Part shown: in pieces, positions 47,096 to 60,003 of the stretch
How the letters are laid out: each line of letters starts with the position of its first letter
How positions within the stretch are numbered: the first letter of the stretch is position 1
Origin: Schistosoma haematobium
Taxonomy: Eukaryota; Platyhelminthes; Trematoda; Strigeidida; Schistosomatidae
Length of the DNA: 64,000 nt
Direction of reading: 5' to 3'
NCBI RefSeq assembly: GCF_000699445.3
Contig: NC_067195.1
Location: 13,576,787-13,640,786 of the forward strand
The notes under the pieces: model-generated
Databases searched by the model: none
The model's input: only the letters and a program-made list of their open reading frames with translations
Told to the model about the DNA's origin: nothing
Translations under genes and position numbers: made by a program

Positions 47096-47827
47096 TAAGA
47101 TAGTAAATTTTTAATGTTGATAGTAACCTGAGTGACATGTAATTCGATTTAACCTTAGATAAATTACATATTCATTTCCAATATCTAATATATTTATCAC
47201 GAACTTGCACAAACCGGTTATTTTTTTTGAGCCCGCTTCTTGTTGTTTTGGAACTTTTATAGATATTTGGTAATGGCTATCGGGTAATAGTCTAGACGTT
47301 TGAGTAGACTGACTCCAGTAGGTAAGTTATTTATTTGTGAATTTGTATGTTTTATAGTTCGGGTGAGTGTTTTTTTTCAGGGAAGTAGGGTTTCTGGATG
47401 CCAGCAGCTATCACATCACCATTCAGAAAGTTGGTTTATGGTAATGTGTAAATGATAACGTGCTTATTCAAGTGCTAAGAGAGAACGATTGTTTCAAGAA
47501 TAAACAAGTAATTTATTTGATTGCTGGTATGTAGGAAGATGTAGCTGAACAACCAAGAGGGGAAACTGAAGTGACAATAATCGAAATGGGAAGTAATTAC
47601 CGACATGTTATGATGACAACAGTGGTAATTTATAAGACTTGCATGAGACACAACTAGTCAAAGAGGGGGATTGAAATCCAAGAGTGGGTACTCGTTTGTC
47701 AATTTTCCTCTTAAGGCTATCGACTGATGGGTCTGTAGTAACATTGGTTCTCAACCACACAAACTTTGAATCAGAACATGCGATAACTGAGAAGATCTAT
47801 ATTGAACACTTAACACCGTAGAGAAGG

Positions 47828-48050
47828 TCAGAAGTGGTGAACACGGGAAAAGCCGATCAATATGGCATAGCTAGCATATACAGGCCATTCTATGTAACTC
47901 ATTTTTCTTAATATTAAATGTATAATTACATCCGTAGCCCAAATGTGTTCTTCAGAAGTGCTAAACATCATATTACTGACAAAACGATGGGACGAGTCAG
48001 TACAGATAGTAATGTAACTTCCACACAAGATCTTATAGGTTAGGTAGTCT
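47828..48050 (-). repeat. Dispersed repeat, inverted relative to 50180-50300
   Basis: The minus strand shares TTGTGTG.AAGT.ACA, CTGACTCGTCCCATC-like and AGCACTTCTGAAGAACACAT with the plus strand at 50183-50300. Family unknown. Confidence 0.45.
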
Positions 48051-48199
48051 CATCATGGTGAATCTAAGGTTTTGGGGTTAGGTCTGTTATTCAAACGGAA
48101 AAGACCACAGTTCAACATTATCTGCTCACTTTGGCTGGAAGAGCAATCCAAACGGGGCAACTGTTATTAAGGAAAGGCGAGAGCGTACATGGGTGTCTG

Positions 48200-49175
48200 T
48201 TTTTTTTGCGATCCAATCTTTCGACGTCTGCCTTGAGGAGCGTCGCGATGACGATCTAGTAATATGCTTGTGTCGGGGTGGCTTGACGTACTAAGTATGC
48301 TGCATGCTATTATCAGATCACCTCTAATTCTCCTGTAGCTCTATGAGAATAATCCCAGTGTCGGGGTCTGTTCTCGTAAGATCTATATTTTGGGTCTTTC
48401 AATCACTTGGTCTCTCGTCTTTGTCCTTGGTTCAAGAGATCTATGTCTCTTTTGAAGGGAGAGGGTGCGAAGACATTGTAGACTTCAAGTTTGGGACGTG
48501 TTTATGTTTTACAAAGTATAAGGAACAGCTCTGATGTGATCGCGCCAAATTTTCTCTCAATAAACTGGGGAATTGCGTTTTGCTTGTCTGATGTATAAGC
48601 TCTCCGTGGCTAAAAGCCCGAGACCAAGCTCTGTGAAAACAATTAGAGGCGAATTTTTGTTGATGCAGGTGGTTTGTTTCAAATGAGCCAAAATAATCAT
48701 AACGTGAGATTTCGACAGTTTAACTGTCGACTGATTGTTTACTGATCATTCTCCTATTGCTGTGATATCCTTTTGAGGCTCAGGTGAGTCCTTTTCGCTC
48801 TTTATGGCCCTCCACGTATCTGCGTCATCTGCAGAAATCAATGCCGCTGAGCTAACAGGTTTTTAATACACATCAGGAAAAAGAGTTGACCTGAGATTGT
48901 TTCTTGTGAAATTCCTGATGATGAGACGTTCCAGCTTGTGAGCACTCTATTTACCTTGGTACGAAACAACATGTTCTTTAAATCAACTCTGAGTAGGGAT
49001 AAAAGTGGGTCAGTGCAATTAAACTTTGCGTCGTTTACAATAAAAAGAATATGAGGTACTGTGTGAAAGGCTTTTATAAGATCCAAGAATATAACAAATT
49101 CATTACATTTTTGTCCCAACGGGAGTTGGCGTGAATCTAAAGAGTACAAGAACAAGTCACATCATGATGACTTAG
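48200..49175 (-). mobile_element. CR1/Jockey-type non-LTR reverse transcriptase fragment
   Basis: The 105-aa frame 48838-49155 holds FLDLIKAFHTVPH, GISQETISGQLFFLMCI. After a frameshift, SADDADTWRAIKSEK (the catalytic ADD box) follows near 48820-48850. Further downstream (48340-48500) is the C-terminal RDIDLLNQGQRR region. There are many stops. It probably belongs to the same broad family as 60350-60950. Confidence 0.6.
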
Positions 49176-49189
49176 CTTAACTCCGCCTG

Positions 49190-49690
49190 GAGTCACTCCG
49201 GAGGCTACTGCCGGTCCCAAGTCCGGATAATGGAGGAGGGTTTGGCATGGGGTTAGCGACCTCATCCCGTACAAAACTAACTCCCTAAAAAACGCTGATC
49301 AGAAAAAATTATCCAAACCTTTTAAACTCTGCCCTGGGAGTCAGAAGGTCTTCATTTAGAAGAGTTATGACGCCTTATGAAGAAAGCCGAGTTCCTTCAG
49401 AAGTCACGAGGTCGATGCCCTTTCTAACAACCAGAGCAGCCATTTATTTAAGTACATGGAATACTCATACAATGTGGGAGACAATGAGGAGATACAGCCT
49501 AGAGGTGCTTGGGATCAGTGAAGCACGTTGGACACAAGCTGAACAACAACGACTAGCTTCAGGGGAGCTTCTGTTATACTCCGGCCATGATGAAGAAAAT
49601 GCCCCACATACACGAGGAGTTGCATTGATGCTGTCCAAACGAGCAGAAAATGCACTTATAGGATGGGAATCTCATGGACACTGATGCTAA
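49190..49690 (+). mobile_element. RTE-type element, 5-prime leader and endonuclease start
   Basis: A leader of about 175 bp, then a frame from 49367 with [45 protein letters not shown] and NALIGWESHGH. This is the N-terminal endonuclease domain. The copy is cut off at about 49690, so it is a 5-prime fragment. Confidence 0.8.
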
Positions 49691-50182
49691 TCAGTGCACC
49701 AGGCTGGGCGTCCATCTCTGAAGTGAAGTTGATCATACCCCTTTAATATTTCCCTGTTCATAATGCATTATGTCAGTTACATGCATTCCGGAACAAGCCG
49801 ATTGAGTGGATCCAATCGAAAGTTGATTGTTACAAATAATTGGTGAAATATTCAGGATTACAAATCGTACATTTTAAATATGTTTATTTCTGATGACGTC
49901 ATAATAAACGATTTTTAATTATTACGTATTATTGAATATTCTGACGAAATCAATGTCTTCTTAGACGTTTGTTGGTCTCTTACGATATTTCAGTGTTATA
50001 AATAATATGATTGACACTTCTTAATCTTTTTATTAATTATCCAAGAAGGTTGCTTGCAATTATATAGATTAGTCAGTGTGTAGGATTATGATGAAGTTCG
50101 TTATTAGTACATTTATCTTTCCTACTACAATAATCAGTCTTACCCCAAGTTGTCATGATGTGGCTACCTAATCTATAAGAAC

Positions 50183-50400
50183 TTGTGTGAAAGTCACACC
50201 ATATTCTATACTAACTCTTCTTATCACGACAGTCACCAAATGAATTTCAGCACTTCTGAAGAACATATTTGGGTCTGGCAGAATGTAATATATTCAATAG
50301 AAAAACACACAAAACTATCATTAGTTTTCACGGTTAGGCTCGAACCCAAAATCTTCCACTACGAACATCCGACACGTTATCCATTGAGCTACTGAGTTCA
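50183..50400. repeat. Dispersed repeat followed by an antisense tRNA-derived SINE head
   Basis: 50183-50300 pairs with the repeat at 47.8-48.0 kb. At 50330-50400 the minus strand reads GAACTCAGTAGCTCAATGGATAAC and GGGTTCGAGCC, which are A and B boxes of a SmAlpha-like SINE head. Confidence 0.5.
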
Positions 50401-51249
50401 AGTAATGAGAATCTTTCTAATTAGGTTCAAAAACCTTTCTAAATTCTCTATGTTGATGTTCGGTTTCTGTCACCAAATTTCTTCGACATAATTTCATGTC
50501 ACAAGTTTTCGTTTTCATCCACTATTACTCATTACACAAATAGAAAATTGGTTAGAATTCAGATTATCTCATGTCGACTACTTTCTCACCAGAGTTCCCG
50601 GAACTTTAGATGGCTGCTATATTAGATGGTTGTTCTGAGTCTAAATCATTTACTTCAAACGTTAACTTAGATTGTGTAACTCCATGAGCTTAAAGACAGT
50701 TACACAATATATAATATAAATTTCTGTCTTTTCACAATCTCTTCAAATGAGTCAACTCATTCAACAACATCTGTCCGCGTCTGCTCATAATGATTTCCTA
50801 TCTTCTCACCTTATTTCAGCAGTTATCAATATATTAAATTTCAGATACATCTGCTGGTTTGAGTCTCAAACGATAATGATCATTATCGTAGTTTCAAGCT
50901 TGTACGTTTGCGGACAAAGGCATACTCTGGGAAGCTTTAAATATACATGTGTGTGTACTTAAAATATTAAACTAGTGGTTTGATTATGAAGTTATTCCAA
51001 GTTATCAATGTCGTTCAATTTAATGCTTATGAATGGGATCTAAAATTGTGATAGACTGTAAACAATTCCCCATTATGGTTAATTGGAAAACTGTACCATG
51101 GTGCCATACTTTGTTATTTGTACGAACTAATGTTTCGTTTCACATGATTGGCCACTGATTACGGATTTCAAATACATACGTTCATTTGTGTCTATCTAAT
51201 TCTACCTGCCTTAAATAGCACTATTTTGGCAATTCTTAATACATAGATT

Positions 51250-54200
51250 CAGTTACTCTAATTATTGCACTGGTGAAGCGATGGAGTCAAATCTTAGACA
51301 GTTGGATATTAATTCAGTGAGAATGGATTTGAAGTCTGCATACAGCGGTTTGAAGTCTAGTGCATGACCAGGAAAGAGATTAAAGATGTTAAGAACATAG
51401 CTTATTTCCTGACCGTCATCGGTGAAGAAGCCTATAACTCGCTGAAGAACTTGACCTTTCCAGAGGAACCAATTTCGCTGTTTCATTTTAGTGAACAGGA
51501 GATCAGGTTATGAGTACCAATTTATTTATCAATGCAAAAGTACAGAGTGCTTTCTTAAAATATATAAACCATACATTGAATACAATATCTATCTTCAGTT
51601 GTCTCTTACAAACTTCATCATCCGTTTGTTTCTGTCCCCATGACAATCACTCTTTGTTTACATTCCTGTTCTATTCATTTAGATCTTCTCAATTTTCTAC
51701 TACCAGTCATTCCACTTCCGATTAGTGTCACATACTACTTATTTTTATCAACATAATTAGCATACACCAAAATATGTATCTCTCGAAGAATTATTACACA
51801 TTCATGTGCAGTGTGCTAGCTTTAAATGAAGAGAGAGATCAAAGTTTCATAAAACTAGGCGACTAGATGATCAGGAAGTTAAAGACTTCAAACTTGAATT
51901 ACAGAAGCAGGCCACGAAGTGCAATTTTGAAGACCAGTTGGAAGCTGAACATCATGATCGGCTGATTGCTGATATAAATATTCCGAATTTATGAGAAAAT
52001 CAGTTCTGAAGCCCAAATGTTTATTCCAAGAAATTAAAACATCATGTATTAGTTATGAGGCAATGAATGAACTTGATTTTCAGTCAGTAAAATTTGCTCA
52101 GTCATCCTGATGAACTATATTCTCAATATTACTCAAGCTCTCATTTGTTTAATAATGGTCCCCATTCTCATGGAAATATGGAAAATGATTCAACAAAGAA
52201 TTGCAAAGCACGTTACAGAGGTGAGCACAAGTTCGGTTAGTCTTTATCTTATGGTAAATTTCACTTACGTAATTTATGTGTTTTTCGTCATCCTAAGTGC
52301 TTTGTGTGTGGTAAAATAAGAAACATCAAGTTTGTTTTAAAGTTATTGTTTATTTTGTCATTAGTGATGATAAACCATGTAGTTCATACTTCAAGTTGTT
52401 TCTAATGATCATTTATCCTTATCCATTTCGAAAAATAATTTACATAAACGATTGTATATCTCCATTGGTTCATTCCACGACGTTATTGTTAACAAAGGTA
52501 GTATAGATTCCGTCATTTCATTCATGAATTCGAAATCTTTAGATTCAAACGTTGTAGTAGGACCCACTGAAGTATTAGTATTTAGGATTACTGGACACAA
52601 ACCACCCATACGAGGATGCTGTGAGTTGCTAAAATGACACGATAATTCTTCATACGTGTCTCTTGAGGTTTTAGTTGGTGAAACAGGACCGTTAGTATCG
52701 AGTTTGAAAAGAAATTGAGAAGGCTCAATGTAGAGTTGTTTTTATTAATTTCTAAGGAAGATTCTGTTACTTTACATAAAAAATTTTCATAGTTGCGTGT
52801 GCTAAGTGCGGCAAATGGATGATAATGCAATCTATAAAACTTCAAGGATCGGGTGATTCGGTCTTTCTTAAAAGACGAATAATTCCTTATGGTCTTCGAG
52901 AAGCAGTACTAAGACGTTGAACAATTTGTGTGCAAAACCTAGAATTGAAGCTATCCAGCCCTTAACATAGGGTAGTCTTATTACTATACCTTTGAAGTTT
53001 GATGTCAAGACCCCCAGGATATGTGATGGTTATCGATTAACACTGAACTCTCGTTACTTAAAGCAAACGTGCACGACGGTGGGAGCTGAAAATATTCTTA
53101 ATCGTCCTCATAGTTCTAAGGAATTCTCTAAAGTTGGATTTTGCATTGCTTATCTTCAAATCCCCTTAGATCAATCTTAATCTATTTTGACAACAATTAA
53201 CACTATTCATAAACAGCTTCCTTCCATTTGGTGTAAGTTGTTCTTCAGCGATATTTCAGGAAGTGGTGAACAAGGTAGTCAGTAATCCTAAAGGTGTTGG
53301 AGTTTATTGAGATTATGCCGTTTTTAATAGTTTGCTGAAGTAGCTCATGATCAGAGACTTATTGCCCTATTGCGTCGTTTAACTAAGAAGAATTTTACTG
53401 AGAATACAAATAGGTGTTCATGTTTTGTATCTAGTTTTAGATTTCTTAGATGGCAATCGTTTAAACCAGATATAAGACGACTAGCTCCATAAATGAGCCA
53501 TCTCCTAAAAATCTTACAAAACTACGTTCGCTAATGAATGTTCTTCAATACCATTCCCGTTTAATTTCTCATTTTTCTTGTTTGGCTAATTGTTCTCTTC
53601 GAATCTTAACATCCAATTCGTTTAAATGGGGTGAGGAACAAAAGTCATGTTCACAAAGTCTACTAAAGTTTTTTCGAAGTGATGCTGTTCTTTGGACTTA
53701 CTTCCCTAACGTGCATTCTGCGCTTATATCTGATACATAACCTGCGGGTATTCGTGCAGTTTTGGAGCAGGAAGGTAGACCAGTAATCCGTGTTTCACGC
53801 GAAGGTACTTTTGCTGGACAAAATTATTCGCAAAGTCAGCTGTGTTTCAGGCTGTTAAAAGACTTCACAAATATTTGTTTGAGAAATAATTCACTATTCT
53901 TACAGATCATGAAGCCGTAAAGTTCACTAATCACCCTGAAAAATCCTTAGGATATTTCTCACCTACTGTGATTCAACGATGGGTATCGCTTTGAATGCCT
54001 ATGACTGCACGATTCAACAAAGAAGTACCAAACAAATTCGAAAGGTTGACTATGTATATCGACAATCATTAAAAAATAAACCGGTGAATATTGCATACTG
54101 TTTGTTAGTGCAACCTTTACCGGTGTGACGTCTAGATCTCATTAGAGAAACTCCTCGATACTTTGGATATATACTCAGTGCTATATGAAAATCGTGAAAT

Positions 54201-54480
54201 GTAAACTGGAACGTAGATTCCCGATCTATGTTTCACAGCGGGGTGAGCTATCCACTACTACTGATGGTGTTTTGTGTTTAAATGGTTGTTATTATTCCTT
54301 AATTACGTAAATCTGTTCAGAAGCAAGACTAATCTACGTGGAGTTGACATAGTACCAGCCAATACAGAATAATAGATAGTTACTCAAGATACTGCTACTG
54401 AAGTGTTTTTAACTGAGATTTCAATTTCTTTTCTGTTGGTGAGTTAAAATTGATGTGACGATTATGAATTAATCATTTGA
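51250..54480 (+). mobile_element. Decayed Ty3/gypsy element, gag to RNase H
   Basis: Pieces in order, in different frames: gag (FLTVIGEEAYNSLKNLTFPE near 51410, KDFKLELQKQA near 51880, zinc-knuckle-like CFVCGK near 52300), protease (SFHDVIVNKGSIDSVISF at 52467, with the catalytic DTG motif changed to NKG), reverse transcriptase (GYRLTLNSRYLKQTCTTV and AYLQIPLDQS at 53030-53180), then LTSNSFKWGEEQKSC (53605) and RNase H (EQEGRPVIRVSR near 53770, TDH near 53905). There are stops and frameshifts throughout. No intact LTR was identified at either end. Confidence 0.7.
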
Positions 54481-55266
54481 GAACAGGTATTTATTCGATA
54501 ATAATGGTAATTGTGGATCTTACTGTTCCACACGTACGTGATTGATTGTGAGTCTCTGGATGAGAAGACGTGTTGGAATGATCAAAGGCACTTTGTCATG
54601 TGAAAAGCTGTTGACTTCTCAACGTTCCATTTCTGTTATCTAATGCTTTATGGCACGGTGAATAGATCGTTCGTGTGTTCAGAATCCTCCCTGTTCCGTG
54701 CACGTATTTGTGTTTTACATTGAACTACTTACTAACATTCAGTAACTAATCACATTGAAAAACATTTTGATGATGTAGTGTCATGTCACTACGTTGTGTC
54801 GATTTTCTTAAAATAGTCATATTTAGTCTATTGTCGATTGCAATAGCATCATATTAGTAGCCTACGATTTTTTAAGTGACTTTGGGGAAACCAAAGCAGG
54901 ATGATTAAGAGCTTGATTTGTAGAAACAAATAAAATCGTCGGGATAGTGAATATTTAACAAGGAATTCCTTAACAATATATTGTGAAAAGAAATTGTCAT
55001 CGTTCGCCTCTAAAACGATTATTAACATATTCAAATATCATTGTTTCAAGGTTTCTATGGAAACGTCATGATATGTATTGAAACACCCACTCCCACTATC
55101 GTCAGCTGATTTCTTTATGAGTTTTTCCTAAATTCTCAAAAGTTGTTGAAAACAAAACTCCAATATACAGAGCATCAATGAAATCATTTAAATATCCAAA
55201 TGATTTCGATCGCGAATATTAACATACATTCTAAGATACATAAGACAACAGAAATTAGTAACTTAC

Positions 55267-55321
55267 AGATCACACTGGCGAGCAATAAAGAGACCAAGAA
55301 TAAACACTTATGCATGTTCAT
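55267..55321 (-). CDS. Candidate first exon of a secreted protein
   Basis: ATG at 55321 opens MNMHKCLFLVSLLLASVIC, a textbook signal peptide, and reaches a strong GTAAGT donor in phase 1. A TATATAAAC motif lies about 40 nt upstream of the ATG. The layout (short first exon holding only the signal peptide) recalls schistosome micro-exon and other secreted-protein genes, but I could not find the next exons further down the minus strand. Partial gene, family unknown. Confidence 0.4.
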
Positions 55322-55355
55322 TTTGAGGGTTTAATTTTGTGGCATCACTCATGTG

Positions 55356-55363
55356 TTTATATA
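55356..55363 (-). promoter_or_regulatory. TATA-like box upstream of the signal-peptide exon
   Basis: TATATAAA on the minus strand, about 40 nt upstream of the ATG, which would give a very short 5-prime UTR. Confidence 0.3.
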
Positions 55364-55989
55364 CTTTTCTACTATGTTATTTAACCAATGAAAATCATGA
55401 TGAATTGATTTGATAAATTGGTTGGTCAAATAAATGTGTATACGCGCTAGTTGAACTGTCATTTCAAAATAGAACACTTGGATTTCCGATGAGAAATCTT
55501 AACATAAATTCTAAAATACAAATTTCGCGTTTTATTAAATCTCATGGAAGGCTGTTGCCTTTAATTGAACACAAACCTGCCTTAATTTTCCACGATTTCT
55601 TGTCTTCTTTCAGTAATGCGGCATTAGTTTACTTTGATCACGTCCTGTCATTTTACTATTCTTTTGTCTCATAGTCAAACATAATTGCTTCTGTATAGAG
55701 TTGTTAACTTCTCAGCACTATAAACGTAACTAATTTCCAACTAAATTCTCACGATTAGTTGTATCAGACTAAGATCGCATAAGATGTAATATACAATGAA
55801 TGGAAGTGAAATGTTTAGAAGACATTTGTTTGGAAACAGCCTTCTTCATAGAACAAGCTATTCGTGGTTTGCATTACCTTAGTTATGGTTGTCGTTTCCA
55901 AATCACATATAATCGGGAGCCGAGTGAACAGAATGAAAAACGTACTACGTTATCTATGCATGACATTTCTAGGTATTCAGTCCACATAA

Positions 55990-56480
55990 AGTAAGAGTTC
56001 ATGGACCTTCAAAAGAGCGCTACTGAAGGCAAAAGGGGAGGAAAAGATAAAGGAGATTCTTGATGATTTTCTATTGGTCTACAGAACAACTCCAAACCCA
56101 CCAGCAACAAACCAAATGTCTCCAGCAGAAATTATGTTTGGCAGAAAAGTTAAAACTGCTCTCGATGCTATAAAACCAGAGTAAAATAGCATAGGAAGAA
56201 GAAACCGAAAGATGGAAATCTAATTTAATCATCATCATGGGGAGAGACGTAGTATCTTCCAAAATAATCAAAAAGTATACGTCCGTGATTTCCAATACTC
56301 ACCTCCGCAATGGGCCAGTGGACGCATACTTGAGAGACGAGGAAATGTAATGTATGTGGTGGAAGTTGAAGGTCAAAAGTGGACATGTCATGTCAACCAC
56401 GTACTGGAAAATGCTAGAACTTCACAGAAAACCGAAAAACTGGGCTCAATGTGGAAAATCTTTTTGGACAGTTTCGATAT
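55990..56480 (+). mobile_element. Ty3/gypsy integrase C-terminal remnant
   Basis: Frames read DDFLLVYRTTPNPPATNQMS, then PAEIMFGRKVKTALD and, after a frameshift, SPPQWASGRI and HVNHVLEN. This is the end of an integrase with its GPY-like tail. It lies upstream of the leader-type repeat and the LTR. Confidence 0.7.
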
Positions 56481-56596
56481 AAAAAGTTCAGCGACGCAGA
56501 AGACTGTGCGATAATAGTAATGATAATAATAATTTGAATAATTTGATTGTTAGTTGAAGCAAGAAAAGTAGTTTCCATAATTATAGACAGTTCATC

Positions 56597-56997
56597 ATTT
56601 GTGTGTGGGTTGTGATACTGCCCGGGTGCCCACACCGAAGCAGGTGGTTGTCTTAGGGGGCCACACCCCGAGCCTTTGACCTAAAGGTCTAACCCACAAG
56701 GCAGTGGAGCATCGTAAGGAGACGCAGTCCCATGGTAGCCGGTGACCGAAGATCTGTTCATACGCCATTTGTTCCCACAGGATACTGGAGCCCATGTGCA
56801 CCATTGATTTGGTTTGGAATCCGGTTAAAGCGCCGGGCATTCGCTTTTCGTCTTCTCATTTTTGTAAACAACACCCCCGCCACGAGAAGGCAATGAGTAG
56901 GACTTCCCTGGCAGAGGCTATATACACGTGGCCGTGTGAGAGTATTTCGAGAGGGAGGGCGAACCCACTCAGCTCTCGACCATACCAGGGCATATAG
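56597..56997 (+). repeat. Retroelement leader fragment, copy of 5935-6390
   Basis: Close match to the 5.9 kb repeat. It lies between the gypsy integrase remnant and the polypurine tract, so it probably inserted into that gypsy copy. Confidence 0.5.
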
Positions 56998-57020
56998 GGA
57001 AGTTACAACTTTTTTTTGTC

Positions 57021-57550
57021 AAGGGGGAAGATGTTTCGAACAGGAAAACAAGAAGCCCTGACAAACTACGAAAGCTATTTTTCGGGACGTTATTCCATTT
57101 TATTCAAAGCTTGTAAAACACATATTTATTTTTGTCCCTAATCTATTCTATGGGACATAAGCTTTCGTTCGATGTATGATTCATTGACATACCCTTTTTT
57201 GCTCCGAAGCCATTGTAATTTAAACATAATATTTTGCACCCTATTCTCTACTGTAATTCCCAGCTTTGGACATAATTGTATTTTTCCTAATTATCGTACG
57301 TTGTGGTCGGGTTATTCACTTATTTATTCATGTACCTTTTTACACTAATTCGAATTGAACTGAAATCAGGACATCGAGAATAGATCAAGTAGTGTTCCAG
57401 TTGTCTTGTCTTCTCTCATTCGTGTGCTTGTCAGCCAATCAGATGATAGAATAGTTTTCTTCTCTCGACCCCATTCCGAACTCAGGCGTACTAGCCTCAA
57501 GGTTAGGTCGGTCAGCCTATCGCGTCAAGGTCTTAATCTGGATTAAATAA
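57021..57550 (+). mobile_element. Polypurine tract and LTR-like region of the gypsy remnant
   Basis: AAGGGGGAAG at 57021-57030 is immediately followed by ATGTTTCG, where a 3-prime LTR (TG...) would begin. The region after it shares TATCGTACGTTGTGGTCGG with the LTR-like repeats at 39 and 41 kb. The exact LTR end is unclear. Confidence 0.4.
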
Positions 57551-58194
57551 GTATCCTCAGCACCAAAAGTGGATGGACAGTCCAAGGACATAACAAAAAG
57601 TTCGCCATTTTTCATCAGAAAATCAACTCTCTAGTGTCGTGTTATGCGTTCACCCCAGACATCGATTTCGCACATCACGTCACCGACTCTTCTTACAATG
57701 TCATCCGCTACTCATGTAAGTCCTCATTGTAGAAAATTTCCTACATTCACTTGTAATCCATTTAAAAAACAGACGGTTAATTCTCTTCAGTCTTATAATT
57801 TTGTCTTCTCTTTGGACAAATGCTGTCAAATGAGTTCCGAATCGCCCTTCGGACAGTGACTCAGCAAGTGATACACTTTTCGGTGAGTCTGGATTCGAGG
57901 TTATTTTGTATGCTCTCAGGAAATTCTGAATAACTTACTTCATTGTGCCATCCTCTCGTAACTTTGTGGAAGCTCGCTTGAAGTTATCGGTAAAACTCTC
58001 AGCCGTTTAACTGAATATGTTGTAGCGGTGACCGGATTTGTGTAGTCACGTTCTTTAAACGGAAGTTCGGGAAGATTTCCAGTGTGAACTGAAGTCCATC
58101 GTCTGTAACTAATGTTTCCGGAAAATCTACCTACCTGAAAAGCCTATTCAATACCGTTATTATTGAAGTGGTTGAGATCTGAGGCAATAAATGA

Positions 58195-58640
58195 ATCTGA
58201 TAAGATGGAAAGAAAAGTCAAAATTCGATTGATTGAATAATTATGAGTTTTGTTCAACCTTATTTCCGTTCTGATTCAATGTGATGATCATTCAGTGTAG
58301 TATTTGCTTTCTTTTCTCGTATTATATTTTATTCTGTATAATATACGATATTGTATTCCATTGACATGAACTACGCTCTATATGTGATTTGTGATAACTG
58401 AGTATTTTTATATATGTGATCTCATGCTAATTATTAATCAGTGTGTGTACAATCAATATATAAATGAGCGTGCTTTCGACTAGGTCGTCGTCTTTACTTG
58501 GGTTTAATAAATCTTCACTTATACTAGTCTTTGTGTTCTTACTTTCGAGTCGTGGGAATTGCAGAGGTCCCCCATTCTGAGTATAAGTGATAAGCGTTTC
58601 CAACATAACGATCAGCGATGACCAGGTGTAAAAAGTAAGC
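58195..58640 (-). repeat. LTR copy A (about 450 bp)
   Basis: A direct repeat of 59375-59800 with many scattered differences. Shared landmarks: ATACGATATT, CAATATATAAATGAG, TAATAAATCTTCACTTATACTAGTC, GTCGTGGGAATTGCAGAGGTC, TTAAGCGTTTCCAACATAAC. On the minus strand it can start TGTTGGAAACGC. Orientation is inferred from the antisense pol pieces nearby. Confidence 0.6.
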
Positions 58641-58935
58641 ATTCGATTCACAAGTTATAACAGGATTGTTGATCACTTTGTAAATGAGTCGATGATAATA
58701 TTAAAGTGTTAACCTTTTGTTGGTCGAGCAAAATCACTATGGCCACGCGACCGTTGCTTTACTGCACTTAGCCATGGGATTGGCTGTATTTTCGGTGGCA
58801 GTTTTGCGTCTTGTGCACATTATGGGTATTTTTTTACGATACTTTTAATGTTCGTATCCATCAGTAGCCAATATAAATAGCTTGGTGCCAGTGACATCAC
58901 AATCTGTACACTAGGGTGACCTGTGTGTAGTTATT

Positions 58936-59154
58936 TCAATACCCGTGATCTGAGGGTAGTCGGAATAACAGTAGACAGAAGTTGATAATAGACAAAACGC
59001 CAAGTCGTCGGAAATACTTTATTAAGGCATTATCGATTTTGTTTGGCCAACCGTCATGCACATACTTCGCGACTTGCTGAAGTTCGTAGTCCGACAACGT
59101 AGCATATTGGACCATATTCGCCGTTCCTGGCAAGGTGTCGATCAAATCCGACAT
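58936..59154 (-). mobile_element. Gypsy pol fragment between RNase H and integrase
   Basis: A 72-aa frame with DTLPGTANMVQYATLSDYEL and KYVHDGWPN, the linker seen before the integrase zinc finger in schistosome gypsy elements. Lies between the two LTR copies. Confidence 0.45.
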
Positions 59155-59374
59155 AACTCGTTTTGCTTCTCTTTCACTTGAGACTGCTTCAAAGGCTAGA
59201 TCCTCATCGATTGGTCAGTTCAAGTTGACCAATCTCTATGACGAATCAGTCTGTTAGAAACTGGTTGTCGACATACACTTGATACTATGATCATAACCAA
59301 GAAGGGACATAACCCCGCTGCAAGCGATTCTCGGTTTGTGTTAGGATTCCTTTCTTTGTGATATGATGGGAAAA

Positions 59375-59800
59375 ATAGTCAATTTTCGATTGATTTACTC
59401 ATTACGAGTTTTATTCAAGACTACTTCTGTTTTGATTCAATGTAATGATTACTCAATGTAGTATTTGTTTTATTGTCTTGTATGATATTTTATTCTGTAT
59501 TATATACGATATTCTTGTATTCGATTGACATGAACTATGCTCAGTATGTGATTTGTTATAATTCTAAGTATTTTTCATATGTGTGATTTCATCCTAATTA
59601 TTAATCGAAAATGGGTGTACAATCAATATATAAATGAGTGTATTTTCTACTAGAATCGTCGTCGTCGTGTTTTAGGGCTAATAAATCTTCACTTATACTA
59701 GTCTTTGGGTTCTTACTTTCGCGTCGTGGGAATTGCAGAGGTCCCTCGTTCCGAGTATAAGTGTTAAGCGTTTCCAACATAACAATCAGCGACGACCAGA
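59375..59800 (-). repeat. LTR copy B (about 450 bp)
   Basis: See copy A. It separates the two antisense pol fragments (58936-59154 and 59830-60003), so it looks like a solo LTR inserted into, or a rearrangement of, an older element. Confidence 0.6.
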
Positions 59801-59829
59801 TACAAAAAGTATCATTAAAAGAGCCAAGA

Positions 59830-60003
59830 CAATAAGCATTCAAACGACAAATTATAACGCTTTGAACCAAAAATTGAAAGAAGCAGCTTGTGGTCTGTTA
59901 CGATAGTGAAATGTAATCCACAAATCATCCTATGGGCTTCTTTTTCTAACTCTCTGTAATATTTTCTGGAGCAGGATGGTTTTCTGGATGCATTTATGAT
60001 CAC
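59830..60003 (-). mobile_element. Gypsy RNase H fragment
   Basis: A frame with REKEAHRMICGLHF-like and FTIVTDHKLLLSIFGSK. The TDHKxL motif marks RNase H of Ty3/gypsy elements. It has lost part of the domain and runs into LTR copy B. Confidence 0.6.

Noticed and set aside
56794..56997. 67-aa ORF
   Set aside because: It lies within the repeated leader also found at 5.9 kb, and the frame is not kept between the copies.
57644..58100. A gag gene start after the gypsy LTR
   Set aside because: The frames are short and carry no gag motif that I can recognise.
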